Below, one piece after another: positions 16,704-24,781 of a stretch of DNA of 64,000 nucleotides; the first letter of the stretch is position 1, and each line of letters opens with the position of its first letter. The translations under genes were made by a program, and so were the position numbers. Source of the stretch: JALOOB01 sp040766655 (GTDB lineage: Bacteria; Chloroflexota; Anaerolineae; CG2-30-64-16); the NCBI GenBank assembly GCA_040766655.1, contig JAXGQB010000007.1, forward strand, positions 1 through 64,000. The letters run 5' to 3'. The notes under the pieces were generated by a model. That model saw nothing but the letters and a program-made list of their open reading frames with translations. It was not told the DNA's origin and searched no databases.

Positions 16704-17651
16704 TCACTCCAGGGCGGCGGCGAGGTCGGGGGCGTAGCGGTGCAGGTCGGCGCGGAGTTGGAGGAGGGCGAGGTCCTTGGCGCGGACCTCCAGCATGATG
16801 TCGAACGGGCGCAGGCCGGCGGCGAGGCGGAGGAAGTCGATCAGCTCAAATGGATTGACATAATCGGCGTGGTACATCCAGCGGGTGCGGGTGACCTTGG
16901 GGGGCTCATCGCCGCCGCGGGATTCGACCAGCCACTCGGTGCGCGGGGTGCTCCAGTGGATCTTGGGGCGGACGCCTTCCGGCCAGGTGGCGAGGCAGGC
17001 GGCCAGCGCGTCGCGGTCGGGCATCGTGTCGCCGCCGCGCAGGCGGTGGTGGAGGCGGTCGAACGCGACGGGCACGCCGGTGCGTTCGTGGATCCAGAGC
17101 GCGTCCGTCACGCCGAAGCGGGTGTCGTCGTTCTCGATGACGAGGCGGGCGCGGGTGGCGACGGGGAGGGCGTCGATCGCCCGCACGCAGCGATCGAGTG
17201 CCGCGGCCGGGTCGCCGTAGACGCCGCCAATGTGCGCGATGACCACGGACTCGGGGCCCAGCTGCATGGCGTTGAGGATGCCGGCCAGGGTGTTCAGGTC
17301 CGCGGCGCTGCTGGCCGCGACGACGGGATCGGGGGAGTTGATCACGGTGGCCGCGACCGCGTGGAACGAGAGGCGCAGGCCGTGGCTGCGCGCCTCCGCG
17401 CCGGCGGCGGCCAGCTCGGCCTCGCTTTCGGCGAGCTGGTTGTGGAACTGGGGCATGGCGGGGTGGCTGGCGTACGGCGCGAGGTCGGACGACATGCGGT
17501 ACATGGAGATGCCGGACTCGACCAGGTAGCCCAGGACGTCGCGCAGGTAGGCGAGGCTGACGGTCAGGTGGGGCTGGTTCTGCCAGCGGCGGCTGTCGTG
17601 GCTTTTCAGGGTGGGGCGGGCCAGTGGCTTGACGACGAATCCCAGGCGCAT
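16704..17651 (-). CDS. uvsE: UV damage endonuclease UvsE/UVDE
   Basis: A 315-residue TIM-barrel endonuclease that nicks DNA 5' to UV photoproducts and other lesions (alternative excision repair). Landmarks are MRLGFVVKPL at the start, GISMYRMSSDLAPYASHP near residue 48, LSFHAVAATVINSP, VVIAHIGGVYGD, LVIENDDTRFG, and PVAFDRLHHRL with metal-binding His and Asp residues, then PKIHWST. AAGGAG lies four bases before the ATG. Its length fits the family. The stop nearly abuts the serS promoter. Confidence 0.95.
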   Translation of the reverse strand: MRLGFVVKPLARPTLKSHDSRRWQNQPHLTVSLAYLRDVLGYLVESGISMYRMSSDLAPYASHPAMPQFHNQLAESEAELAAAGAEARSHGLRLSFHAVAATVINSPDPVVAASSAADLNTLAGILNAMQLGPESVVIAHIGGVYGDPAAALDRCVRAIDALPVATRARLVIENDDTRFGVTDALWIHERTGVPVAFDRLHHRLRGGDTMPDRDALAACLATWPEGVRPKIHWSTPRTEWLVESRGGDEPPKVTRTRWMYHADYVNPFELIDFLRLAAGLRPFDIMLEVRAKDLALLQLRADLHRYAPDLAAALE

Positions 17652-17664
17652 GGGGCTCCTTTGT

Positions 17665-17724
17665 GGGTACTGGGTACTGGGAATTGGGTATCGGGTACTG
17701 GGTGACGGCCGGACTGCGTTCGGC
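17665..17724. repeat. GGTACTG heptamers followed by a triloop palindrome
   Basis: GGTACTG, GGTACTG, GGAATTG, GGTATCG, GGTACTG, then the palindrome GCCGGAC / GTTCGGC around TGC at 17708-17724 (one mismatch). The array lies just upstream of the uvsE start and close to the stop of the next gene. Confidence 0.8.
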
Positions 17725-17730
17725 TTGGAC

Positions 17731-19158
17731 TCAGGGTATCGGTTGGCGGTCGGCCAGGAGGCGAAGGCGCGACTCGGAGAAGGTCAGGACGCCGTCGCGA
17801 TTGACGCGTGCGTCGAGGCCGGCCGCGTCGGCGTCGAGGCCTGCCTCGATCATCGAGGTGACTGCGCTGCGCGTGGCCTCATCGGCCGATGCCCTCGTGA
17901 GCCACTCGGCGACTGCCTGTGTCTCCGCATAGTGTTCCTCCTTGCGGAGCCGGAAGCCGGCCTTCGCCAGCGTGTCCAGCAGCTCCGCCCGGCTCAGGAC
18001 CTGCGTGATGCCCGCGTCTCGACGCACCAGGATCGCATTCATCGTCGCGCGCCTGACGGGGTCGTCGCTGCCGACCAGCTCATCGAACACCAGGCGGCCA
18101 TCGGGCGTCATCAGGCTGCGCAGCCGCGCGAGCAGGGCCGCCACGTCCCCCACGTAGTGCAGGAAATCGTGACAGACCACGAGGCTGAAGGTCCCTTCCC
18201 CCAGCGGCGCGCGGCCGACGTCGCCGAGCCCCAAACGGACGTTGCCGGCCTGGTGCTGGCTGCGGAGTCTCTCCGCGTGTTCCAGCATCGCTGGGGAGAG
18301 GTCCAGGCTCACGACCTCGCTCACGTGGGGCGCGAGGGCCAGCGCGACCGCGCCGGTCCCCGTTGCCAGGTCGAGGACGCGATCGTCCCCGAGCGGGGCA
18401 GCGAACGCCACCAACTCCGCGGGCCGGCGATCCTGGTTCGAGGCGGGCGCGAGGGGCATGGCCGCGGCCACGCGGCCGGGGTGTGCGATGATGGCGGGCG
18501 CGTCCCGATCGTTCGGGGCGGCCGGGGCCGCGACCGCATGATTTTTCGACCCGGCGAGCGCGTCCAGGTGTGCGGTCGCGTTGTGGAACACCAGGCGCCA
18601 GTGGTTCTTCTCCCAGGTGAACTGCGTGATCCCGGTGTTGGCCGTGTTGACCGCCACGTGGTGACCGCCGAAGAGGCTGCGCATGAGGGTGCCGATGGCG
18701 CCGCCGTGCGTGACGGCCAGGATCGTCGAGTTGTGGCGTCCGTCGAGGACGCGCTGCAGGCCGGCGCGCACATCGTCCCTGAACGCGGCATAGCGGGGCG
18801 ACGCGATCTTGTCGGGCTGCCAGTTGTCGTCCCAGGAGTCCATGGGCTCCTGCCAGCGGTAGGGGAGCTCCTCCCAGTAGGGCAGCTCGGCCTCTTCGAG
18901 CCCCTTCACGGTGAGGACCGGCAGCTCGAAGGCAGCGCCGATCACCTCCGCGGTCTGCTGTGCGCGCACCAGGGAACTGGAGATCACGACATCGGGGCGA
19001 TAACGGGCCTGCAGCCAGGCGGCCGCCGCATGGGCCTGGCGCCAGCCGAGCGCGGTGAGGCCGCTGTCCACCGGCGCGGCGCTGCCGTCGCGATTGTGGA
19101 GCGACTCCGCGTGGCGCACCAGCACCAGGTTCAACGAAGATGTGGGAGGGGTTGACAT
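17731..19158 (-). CDS. histidine phosphatase-methyltransferase fusion
   Basis: A 475-residue protein joining two enzymes. The N-terminal half is a phosphoglycerate-mutase-like histidine phosphatase: LVRHAESLHNRDG near residue 13 (catalytic His), SSSLVRAQQTAEVI, and the second His in VTHGGAIGTLM near residue 150. The C-terminal half (from about residue 235) is a class I SAM-dependent methyltransferase with motif I VLDLATGTGAVALAL, then VVSLDLSPAMLEHA and LVVCHDFLHYVGD. No stop or frame break lies between them. Substrates are unknown. The start is ATG 19158, six bases after the ferredoxin stop. Confidence 0.85.
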   Translation of the reverse strand: MSTPPTSSLNLVLVRHAESLHNRDGSAAPVDSGLTALGWRQAHAAAAWLQARYRPDVVISSSLVRAQQTAEVIGAAFELPVLTVKGLEEAELPYWEELPYRWQEPMDSWDDNWQPDKIASPRYAAFRDDVRAGLQRVLDGRHNSTILAVTHGGAIGTLMRSLFGGHHVAVNTANTGITQFTWEKNHWRLVFHNATAHLDALAGSKNHAVAAPAAPNDRDAPAIIAHPGRVAAAMPLAPASNQDRRPAELVAFAAPLGDDRVLDLATGTGAVALALAPHVSEVVSLDLSPAMLEHAERLRSQHQAGNVRLGLGDVGRAPLGEGTFSLVVCHDFLHYVGDVAALLARLRSLMTPDGRLVFDELVGSDDPVRRATMNAILVRRDAGITQVLSRAELLDTLAKAGFRLRKEEHYAETQAVAEWLTRASADEATRSAVTSMIEAGLDADAAGLDARVNRDGVLTFSESRLRLLADRQPIP

Positions 19159-19164
19159 CACCGG

Positions 19165-19539
19165 TCAGCCATCTGCCTTGCCGGCCCGCTCCGCGGCAAC
19201 AAGCTCGATCGGGTAGCGCGACAGATCCTTGTTGTCCCCCGGCGGCGCGTGGTAGAGGAGGCGATCGAGCGGGCGGCCCTCGATCAGCTCGGCCTGGGCG
19301 AGCTCGGCCGCGTCTTCGGGCGAGACGCCGGCATACCAGCGACCCTGCGGATAGAAGACGACCATGGGTCCATGGCCGCACTGGTTCAGGCAGCCGGACT
19401 TGTTGATGCGCACGTGGCCGCGCAGGCCCGCGGCATCGGCCGCCTGTTTGAGACGCTTGACGATGGCGTCCGTGTCGCCGTCACGCGGACACCAGGAGCC
19501 AGACGTGCAGACGAACACGTGTGTGCGATACTGTCCCAT
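19165..19539 (-). CDS. thioredoxin-like 2Fe-2S ferredoxin-domain protein
   Basis: A 124-residue protein with the thioredoxin-like [2Fe-2S] ferredoxin fold. VFVCTSGSWCPRDG supplies the first cysteine pair and INKSGCLNQCGHGPMVVFYP the second, followed by WYAGVSPEDAAEL. Such proteins carry electrons in the cytoplasm or act as small regulators. A near-perfect promoter ends seven bases before the ATG at 19539, so the mRNA may be leaderless; an ATG at 19548 would overlap the -10 box and is unlikely. It is first in an operon with the phosphatase-methyltransferase fusion. Confidence 0.9.
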   Translation of the reverse strand: MGQYRTHVFVCTSGSWCPRDGDTDAIVKRLKQAADAAGLRGHVRINKSGCLNQCGHGPMVVFYPQGRWYAGVSPEDAAELAQAELIEGRPLDRLLYHAPPGDNKDLSRYPIELVAAERAGKADG

Positions 19540-19546
19540 GCGCGGC

Positions 19547-19575
19547 ATTATAGTCCAGCGTCCTCCGGGGCACAA
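19547..19575 (-). promoter_or_regulatory. promoter of the ferredoxin operon
   Basis: TTGTGC, 17-bp spacer, TATAAT on the minus strand. The expected transcription start coincides with the ATG at 19539. Confidence 0.8.
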
Positions 19576-19611
19576 GCCGGGGTTTTGTCTTCGCCGGGGG
19601 ATGGGGTAGAC

Positions 19612-19891
19612 TCGGGGACTGGGGACTGGGGATTGGGGACGGGGGATTGGGGATTGGGGACGGGGGATTGGGGACGGGGGATTGGGGATTGGGGATTGGG
19701 GACGGGGGAATGGGGACTGGGGACTGGGGATTGGGGACGGGGGATTGGGGATTGGGGATTGGGGACGGGGGACTGGGGACTGGGGATTGGGGACGGGGGA
19801 TTGGGGATTGGGGATTGGGGATTGGGGATTGGGGATTGGGGATTGGGGACTGGGGAATGGGGACTGGGGACTGGGGACTGGGGGCACGGAG
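19612..19891. repeat. long GGGGATT/GGGGACT heptamer array
   Basis: About 40 tandem heptamers, mainly GGGGATT, GGGGACT and GGGGACG. It sits between the divergent ferredoxin and amidohydrolase genes. Four-G runs every seven bases on the plus strand make it strongly prone to G-quadruplex formation. All six frames are open, because no heptamer phase gives a stop codon. It is the longest array in the window. Confidence 0.97.
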
Positions 19892-19899
19892 GTGGCATT

Positions 19900-21219
19900 G
19901 TGGATCTGTTGATCAGGGGCGGGGATGTGGTCACGCTGGACAGCGGCGCGGAGGTGTTGCGCGGGGCGGATGTGGCGGTGCGCGATGGGGTGATCGTGGC
20001 CGTGGGCGATGCGGGCGATGGGTTTCAGCCCGCGGAGGTCGTAGACGCGCGCGATCATCTGGTGCTGCCGGGGCTGTTCAACGGGCATACTCATAGCGGG
20101 ACGGTGCTGAGCCGCTGTCTGGCGGTTCCCGAGACGTGGGATCCGTGGTTCGACCTTCGGTACACGCAGGATGGCTCGCTGGCGAGCGAGCCAGGGACGC
20201 CGCTCACCGGCGACGATGCCTATTGGGCCGCGCTGCTGGCTGCGGCAGAGATGATCCGGTCGGGCACGGTGGGGTTCGGCGACCAGTACTTCTTCATGGA
20301 TCGGGTGGCCGAGGCCGTGCTGGCCAGCGGGCTGCGCGCCAACCTGTCGTGGTGCACCTTCGGCGCGGAGAGCGGGGAGATCGGCGGCGACCTGGCCGCG
20401 GTGGCGGCGTTCGTCGAGAAGTGGCAGGAGGCTGGCGACGGGCGCATCCTCACCTCCTTCGGCCCGCACTCGCCGTACATGTGCGAGCCGCGGTTCCTGG
20501 CGCGCACTGCGGCGGTGGCCGCGCGGTTGGGCGTGGGCATCCGGCTGCGACTGGCCGAGTCCGCCGAGCAGGTCGATTTCTCCCTGCTCGCCTACGACCT
20601 GACGCCGGTGGAGGTGCTGGACCGCAACGGCGTGCTGGACGTGCCCGTGGTCGCGGCGCACGCGGCGTACCTGAGCGAGGTCGACATGGAGATCCTGGCC
20701 ACGCGCGAGGCCTCGGTGATCGCGTGTCCCACCGTGCAGAGGGCGGCCGGGCTGGCGGCCACGCCTGTCGCTGCGCTGCTGCAGGCAGGCGTGAAGGTCG
20801 GGGTGGGGACGGATGGCGCGGGTGTTGCGGGAACCCTCGACATGCTGCGTGCGGCGCGCGACCTGGACGCCGCGGGGGTCGACCGGCTCACCGCGCTGCG
20901 GCTGGCCACGCGGGGGAGCGCACAGGTGCTGGGCTTCACCAACAGCGGACGGCTGCGAGCCGGCGCGTGTGCGGACCTGATCCTGGTGGATTGCCGCCGG
21001 CCGCACCTGTGGCCGGTGGGAGACCCGCTGCGCACCGCGGCGGAAGCCATCCGTGGCGGGGATGTCACGGACGTCATGGTGGGGGGCCGGTGGCTGATGC
21101 GCGGCGGGCGGTTGACCACGATCGACGAGGCGCGCGTGATGGCGGAGGCTGCGGCGCGTGCCGCACGGCTGGCGGGCACGCGCGGGCTCAACTTTGACAG
21201 TTGGGGCAAGTCCGCGTAG
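19900..21219 (+). CDS. amidohydrolase, SAH/guanine-deaminase-like
   Basis: A 439-residue metal-dependent amidohydrolase of the MtaD/SsnA type (adenosine-derivative deaminases). FNGHTHSGTVLSR near residue 60 gives the HxH metal site, AHAAYLSEVD another His, and GTDGAGVAGTLDM the catalytic Asp. At the position where relatives have the metal-binding His of HxxE, this protein reads RLRLAES (codon CGA), so one ligand appears to be Arg. The GTG start has GGAGG seven bases upstream. The frame is open leftward through the GGGGATT array, but that part is repeat DNA, not gene. Confidence 0.88.
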   Translation: MDLLIRGGDVVTLDSGAEVLRGADVAVRDGVIVAVGDAGDGFQPAEVVDARDHLVLPGLFNGHTHSGTVLSRCLAVPETWDPWFDLRYTQDGSLASEPGTPLTGDDAYWAALLAAAEMIRSGTVGFGDQYFFMDRVAEAVLASGLRANLSWCTFGAESGEIGGDLAAVAAFVEKWQEAGDGRILTSFGPHSPYMCEPRFLARTAAVAARLGVGIRLRLAESAEQVDFSLLAYDLTPVEVLDRNGVLDVPVVAAHAAYLSEVDMEILATREASVIACPTVQRAAGLAATPVAALLQAGVKVGVGTDGAGVAGTLDMLRAARDLDAAGVDRLTALRLATRGSAQVLGFTNSGRLRAGACADLILVDCRRPHLWPVGDPLRTAAEAIRGGDVTDVMVGGRWLMRGGRLTTIDEARVMAEAAARAARLAGTRGLNFDSWGKSA

Positions 21220-21350
21220 AATTGAAGGGTTGCCGACCGGTTGACTCTCTCCGGTCGCACTGCCTTTGTATCGAGCGTTGGCCGTTCTTCGCGACGTCCA
21301 GCAGGTCTTCATAGACACGGATCATCGAACTACCCTGCCGAGGAGGGGAT

Positions 21351-23429
21351 ATGGCGAGTTACACCACCGCGCAACTCAGGAATGTGGTCCTGATCGGGCA
21401 CAGCAGCTCAGGCAAGACCACTCTTGCAGAATCCATGGTCTTCAACACGGGCGCCACCAGCCGGCGCGGGCGCGTCGAGGATGGGACCACCGTGGCTGAC
21501 TGGGACGACGAGGAGATTCGCAGGCGAATCTCCGTCGGTACGTCCGTGGTCCCGTGCGAGCACAAGGGACACAAGATCAACGTGCTCGACACGCCGGGGT
21601 TCATCGATTTCGTCGGCGAGACCAAGGGCGCAATTGCCGTCGCAGATGCCGGGATCGTGCTGTTGGATCCTGTCTCCGGTGTCGAGGTCGGCACGGAGCT
21701 CGGCTGGGGCTACCTGGATGAGGCTGACCTGCCGCGCGTCGTGTTCATCAACAAGATGGACCGTGACAACGCCAGCTTCGAGAACACCCTCGCCAACCTG
21801 CGCAGCCAGTTCAGCGGCGCCATCGTGCCGGTGCAGCTGCCGATCGGCTCGGGGGGCGATTTCAAGGGCGTGGTCGACCTGATCGCGATGGAGGCCTTCC
21901 TCGGCGACAGCGGCACTGCGGCCGAGATCCCTGCCGGGATGCTGTCGGAAGCCGAAGCCGCCCGCACGCAGCTCGTGGAGGCTGCGGCCGAGGGCGACGA
22001 TGAGCTGATCATGAAGTATCTCGAGGGAGAGGATCTCACGGCTGACGAGATTCGCGCAGGCCTGCGGGCCGGCATCTCGACCGGCAAGGTCATCGCCGTC
22101 TTCTGTGGCTCGGCGGTCAACAACATCGGCGTCCGGACCTTCATGGATGCGATCGCCGGCTTCCTGCCGGACCCGACGTCCCGCAAGGTTGTTGCCACGC
22201 GGGCGGATGGGGAAGAGGAAGAACTCAGCGCAGATGCGACCGGGCCGCTGGCGGCGTTCGTCTTCAAGACGGTGGCCGACCCCTACGTGGGCAAGATCTC
22301 GTTCTTCCGCGTCTTCTCCGGCATCCTGACCGCCGACTCGCGCGTCTACTCGCTGCCCAGTGGCTCGGAGGAGCGGATCAGCCAGGTGTACTACCCGCGC
22401 GGGAAGGAGCAGCTGGCCACGCACCAGGTCACGGCGGGCGACATCGGCGTGGTGACCAAGCTCGGCTCGACCGCGACGAATCACACGCTGTGCGATCGGG
22501 CACACCAGCTCAGCGTGTCGCCGCCGCTCTATCCCGATCCGCTCTACTCCGTGTCCGTCACGCCCAAGACCAAGGCCGACTCTGCCAAGATGGGGCCGAC
22601 GCTCAGCCGCATCACCGAGGAAGATCCGACGCTGCAGGTGCGCATGGAGCAGGGCACTGCGGAGACGATCCTGTCGGGCATGGGCGAGGTGCATCTCGAC
22701 CTGGCGGTCCGGCGCATGGAGAGCAAGTTCGGGCTCGGGTTGGCGACGTCGGTGCCCAAGGTGCCGTACAACGAGTCGATCACCCGCAACGCGGCCGACT
22801 ACCACCGTCACAAGAAGCAGACCGGTGGCGCGGGGCAATTCGGCGAGGTGCACATGGAGATCAGGCCGTTGGAGCGCGGCACCGGTTTCGAGTTCGACAC
22901 CACCCGCGTCTTCGGCGGGGCGATCTCCAACAGCTTCTTCCCGTCGATCGAGAAGGGCATTCGCTCGCAGCTCGATCATGGCCCGCTGGCCGGCTACCCC
23001 GTCGTGGACGTCCGATGCGAGGTGTACGACGGGAAGATGCACCCGGTGGACTCGAAGGACATCGCGTTCCAGATTGCCGGCCGGGAGGTGTTCAAGAAGA
23101 CCTTCCTGGCCGCGGGGCCGGTGCTGCTGGAGCCCATCATGGATGTCACCATCACCGTGCCGGAAGAGTACATGGGCGACATCATGAGCGACCTGAACAC
23201 GCGGCGCGGCCGCGTGCAGGGCATGGAGCAGGCGAGGGGCAAGGGCGTGATCACGGCGCAGGTGCCCATGGCCGAGATGCAGCGGTATGCGATCGAGCTG
23301 CGGTCGATCACGCAGGGGCGCGGCGTTTACAGCATGAAGTTCTCGCACCGGGAGCCGGTGCCGGCGCACGCTGCCGAGAGCATCATCAGCCAGGCCAAGC
23401 GGGAACGCTCCGAGGAAGACGAAGAATAG
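21351..23429 (+). CDS. elongation factor G-like translational GTPase
   Basis: A 692-residue EF-G homologue with all five domains. The GTPase motifs differ from canonical EF-G: GHSSSGKTT instead of GHxDxGKTT, and DTPGFIDFVGE in place of DTPGHVDF, so the catalytic His after DxxG is Phe. NKMDRDN is normal. This pattern fits the EF-G2-like subgroup, whose members hydrolyse GTP on the ribosome but do not all replace EF-G. QGRGVYSMKF and the acidic tail SEEDEE end the protein. GAGGAGGGGAT precedes the ATG. A canonical fusA is presumably elsewhere. Confidence 0.9.
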   Translation: MASYTTAQLRNVVLIGHSSSGKTTLAESMVFNTGATSRRGRVEDGTTVADWDDEEIRRRISVGTSVVPCEHKGHKINVLDTPGFIDFVGETKGAIAVADAGIVLLDPVSGVEVGTELGWGYLDEADLPRVVFINKMDRDNASFENTLANLRSQFSGAIVPVQLPIGSGGDFKGVVDLIAMEAFLGDSGTAAEIPAGMLSEAEAARTQLVEAAAEGDDELIMKYLEGEDLTADEIRAGLRAGISTGKVIAVFCGSAVNNIGVRTFMDAIAGFLPDPTSRKVVATRADGEEEELSADATGPLAAFVFKTVADPYVGKISFFRVFSGILTADSRVYSLPSGSEERISQVYYPRGKEQLATHQVTAGDIGVVTKLGSTATNHTLCDRAHQLSVSPPLYPDPLYSVSVTPKTKADSAKMGPTLSRITEEDPTLQVRMEQGTAETILSGMGEVHLDLAVRRMESKFGLGLATSVPKVPYNESITRNAADYHRHKKQTGGAGQFGEVHMEIRPLERGTGFEFDTTRVFGGAISNSFFPSIEKGIRSQLDHGPLAGYPVVDVRCEVYDGKMHPVDSKDIAFQIAGREVFKKTFLAAGPVLLEPIMDVTITVPEEYMGDIMSDLNTRRGRVQGMEQARGKGVITAQVPMAEMQRYAIELRSITQGRGVYSMKFSHREPVPAHAAESIISQAKRERSEEDEE

Positions 23430-23450
23430 CCCTTCCGATGGGCCTGACCG

Positions 23451-23535
23451 GAACGCAGAGGACGCCCGTGTGCGCGAACAACAGGATCGAATGGTCCGAC
23501 CGTCCACGCAAGCAGCGCTCTCTGCGTTCTTTTTT
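23451..23535 (+). promoter_or_regulatory. structured leader with terminator-like end before the DUF362 gene
   Basis: GAACGCAGAG at 23451 is complementary to CTCTGCGTTC at 23520-23529, which is directly followed by six T. The loop of about 59 bases holds further short pairings. It could be the terminator of the EF-G-like gene or an attenuator for the downstream gene, whose ribosome site follows at once. Confidence 0.4.
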
Positions 23536-23553
23536 GTACGATGGAGGTGAACG

Positions 23554-24777
23554 ATGATCGGGCCGAATTACCCTGGCAAGGGAAAGGTTGCCGTGTTGCG
23601 GACGCGGCCGGAGACCGTGGTCGAGGATGTCGGGCGGGTGATGACCCTGGCCGGCTACCAGCAGGCGCTGCCGCAGGACCGCGAGACCATCCTCAAGATC
23701 AACATATCGTGGCAGACGTGGTATCCGGCGTGCTCCAGCACGCCGTGGCAGATCGAGGGCGTCATCAAGCGCCTGCAGGCCGACGGCTATCGCGAGCTGG
23801 CGGCCGCGCATAACCGAACGGTCGTCGTCGACTCGTACGTGGGCGAGAAGAACAACAAGCACAAGGACGTCGTGGACCAGTACGGCGTGCGCAACGTGCA
23901 CCTCTACGAGCCGGAGATCGAGTGGGTGCGCTACACGCCGAAGGCGCCCATGTTGGTGTTGGACCGGGTCTTCCCGGACGGCATCCTGCTGCCGAAGTTC
24001 TTCTTCGACCGCAACATCATCCAACTGCCGACGGTCAAGACCCACGTCTTCACGACGATCACGGGTGCGATGAAGAACGCGTTCGGCGGGCTGTTGAACG
24101 AGAAGCGACACTGGACCCACGGCGTGATCCACGAGACGGTCGTCGACCTGCTGGCCATCCAGCAGGAGATCCATTCCGGGCTGTTTGCCGTGATGGACGG
24201 CACGTTCGCGGGCGATGGACCGGGGCCGCGCGCGATGCGCTGGCATGAGAAGGACATCCTCCTCGCATCCGCGGACCAGGTGGCGATCGATGCCATCTCC
24301 GCGAAGCTGCAGGGCTTCGATCCGATGAGCCTCAAGTTCATCCGGCTGGCGCACGAGACCGGCCTGGGCATCGGCGATCCGAAGGACATCGAGATCGTGG
24401 GCGCGGACATCTCCGCGGAAGACTGGGGCTTCGTACAGGAAGACACGTTCGCGAGTCGAGGGCAGAAGCTGATCTATCACGGCGCGTTGAAGCCGTTCGA
24501 GAACCTGTTGCTCCGGTCGCCGCTCGTGCCGTGGAGTTACTTCGCCTCCAACTTCTACCACAATGTGTACTGGTACCCGTTCGTCGGCCGGCCGCGCGTC
24601 GAGGCCGCGCTGGACACGAAGTGGGGCCGGATGTTCCGGGAGTACGGCGATGGCCAGGTGGTGATGCCGGGCATGGAGCCGCGGACGGCAGCGGTGGCGG
24701 CTGGCGGCATGGCACTGGGTGCACTGCTGCTCGGCGGGCTGCTGCTGCGGGGGAGGGGGCGTGGCTCGCAGGGTTGA
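23554..24777 (+). CDS. DUF362 domain-containing protein
   Basis: A 407-residue protein of the DUF362 family (unknown role, often in Fe-S or anaerobic gene sets). Typical stretches are ILKINISW near residue 48, IIQLPTVKTHVFTTITGAMKNAFGGL, FAVMDGTFAGDGPGP, and LLASADQVAIDAISAKLQGFDP. It lacks the ferredoxin-like Cys cluster seen in some members. A hydrophobic C-terminal segment (AAVAAGGMALGALLLGGLLL) ends in Arg/Gly and looks like a tail anchor. GGAGG precedes the ATG by six bases. Confidence 0.9.
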   Translation: MIGPNYPGKGKVAVLRTRPETVVEDVGRVMTLAGYQQALPQDRETILKINISWQTWYPACSSTPWQIEGVIKRLQADGYRELAAAHNRTVVVDSYVGEKNNKHKDVVDQYGVRNVHLYEPEIEWVRYTPKAPMLVLDRVFPDGILLPKFFFDRNIIQLPTVKTHVFTTITGAMKNAFGGLLNEKRHWTHGVIHETVVDLLAIQQEIHSGLFAVMDGTFAGDGPGPRAMRWHEKDILLASADQVAIDAISAKLQGFDPMSLKFIRLAHETGLGIGDPKDIEIVGADISAEDWGFVQEDTFASRGQKLIYHGALKPFENLLLRSPLVPWSYFASNFYHNVYWYPFVGRPRVEAALDTKWGRMFREYGDGQVVMPGMEPRTAAVAAGGMALGALLLGGLLLRGRGRGSQG

Positions 24778-24781
24778 TCCG

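Noticed and set aside
16855..16880. GGATTGACATAATC inside uvsE as another MITE end
   Set aside because: Single match within a conserved coding segment with no partner inverted repeat.
19612..19891. Possible CRISPR array
   Set aside because: The units are 7 bp and contiguous, without unique spacers, and there are no cas genes in the window.
19548..19934. Proline-rich frame (PQSPVPN repeats) antisense to the heptamer array
   Set aside because: It exists only because GGGGATT arrays have no stop in any frame; there is no ribosome site and no non-repeat domain.
20136..21197. Long overlapping frames in most high-GC genes (here and antisense to mutS, tex, EF-G-like gene, hflX)
   Set aside because: Arg/Ala/Gly-rich translations with no motifs, fully covered by a recognised gene on the true frame; ordinary GC shadow frames.
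19249..21219. A 656-codon frame that would add 217 residues before the amidohydrolase
   Set aside because: The extra part is antisense to the ferredoxin gene and then the GGGGATT array. A GTG with a GGAGG ribosome site marks the real start at 19900.
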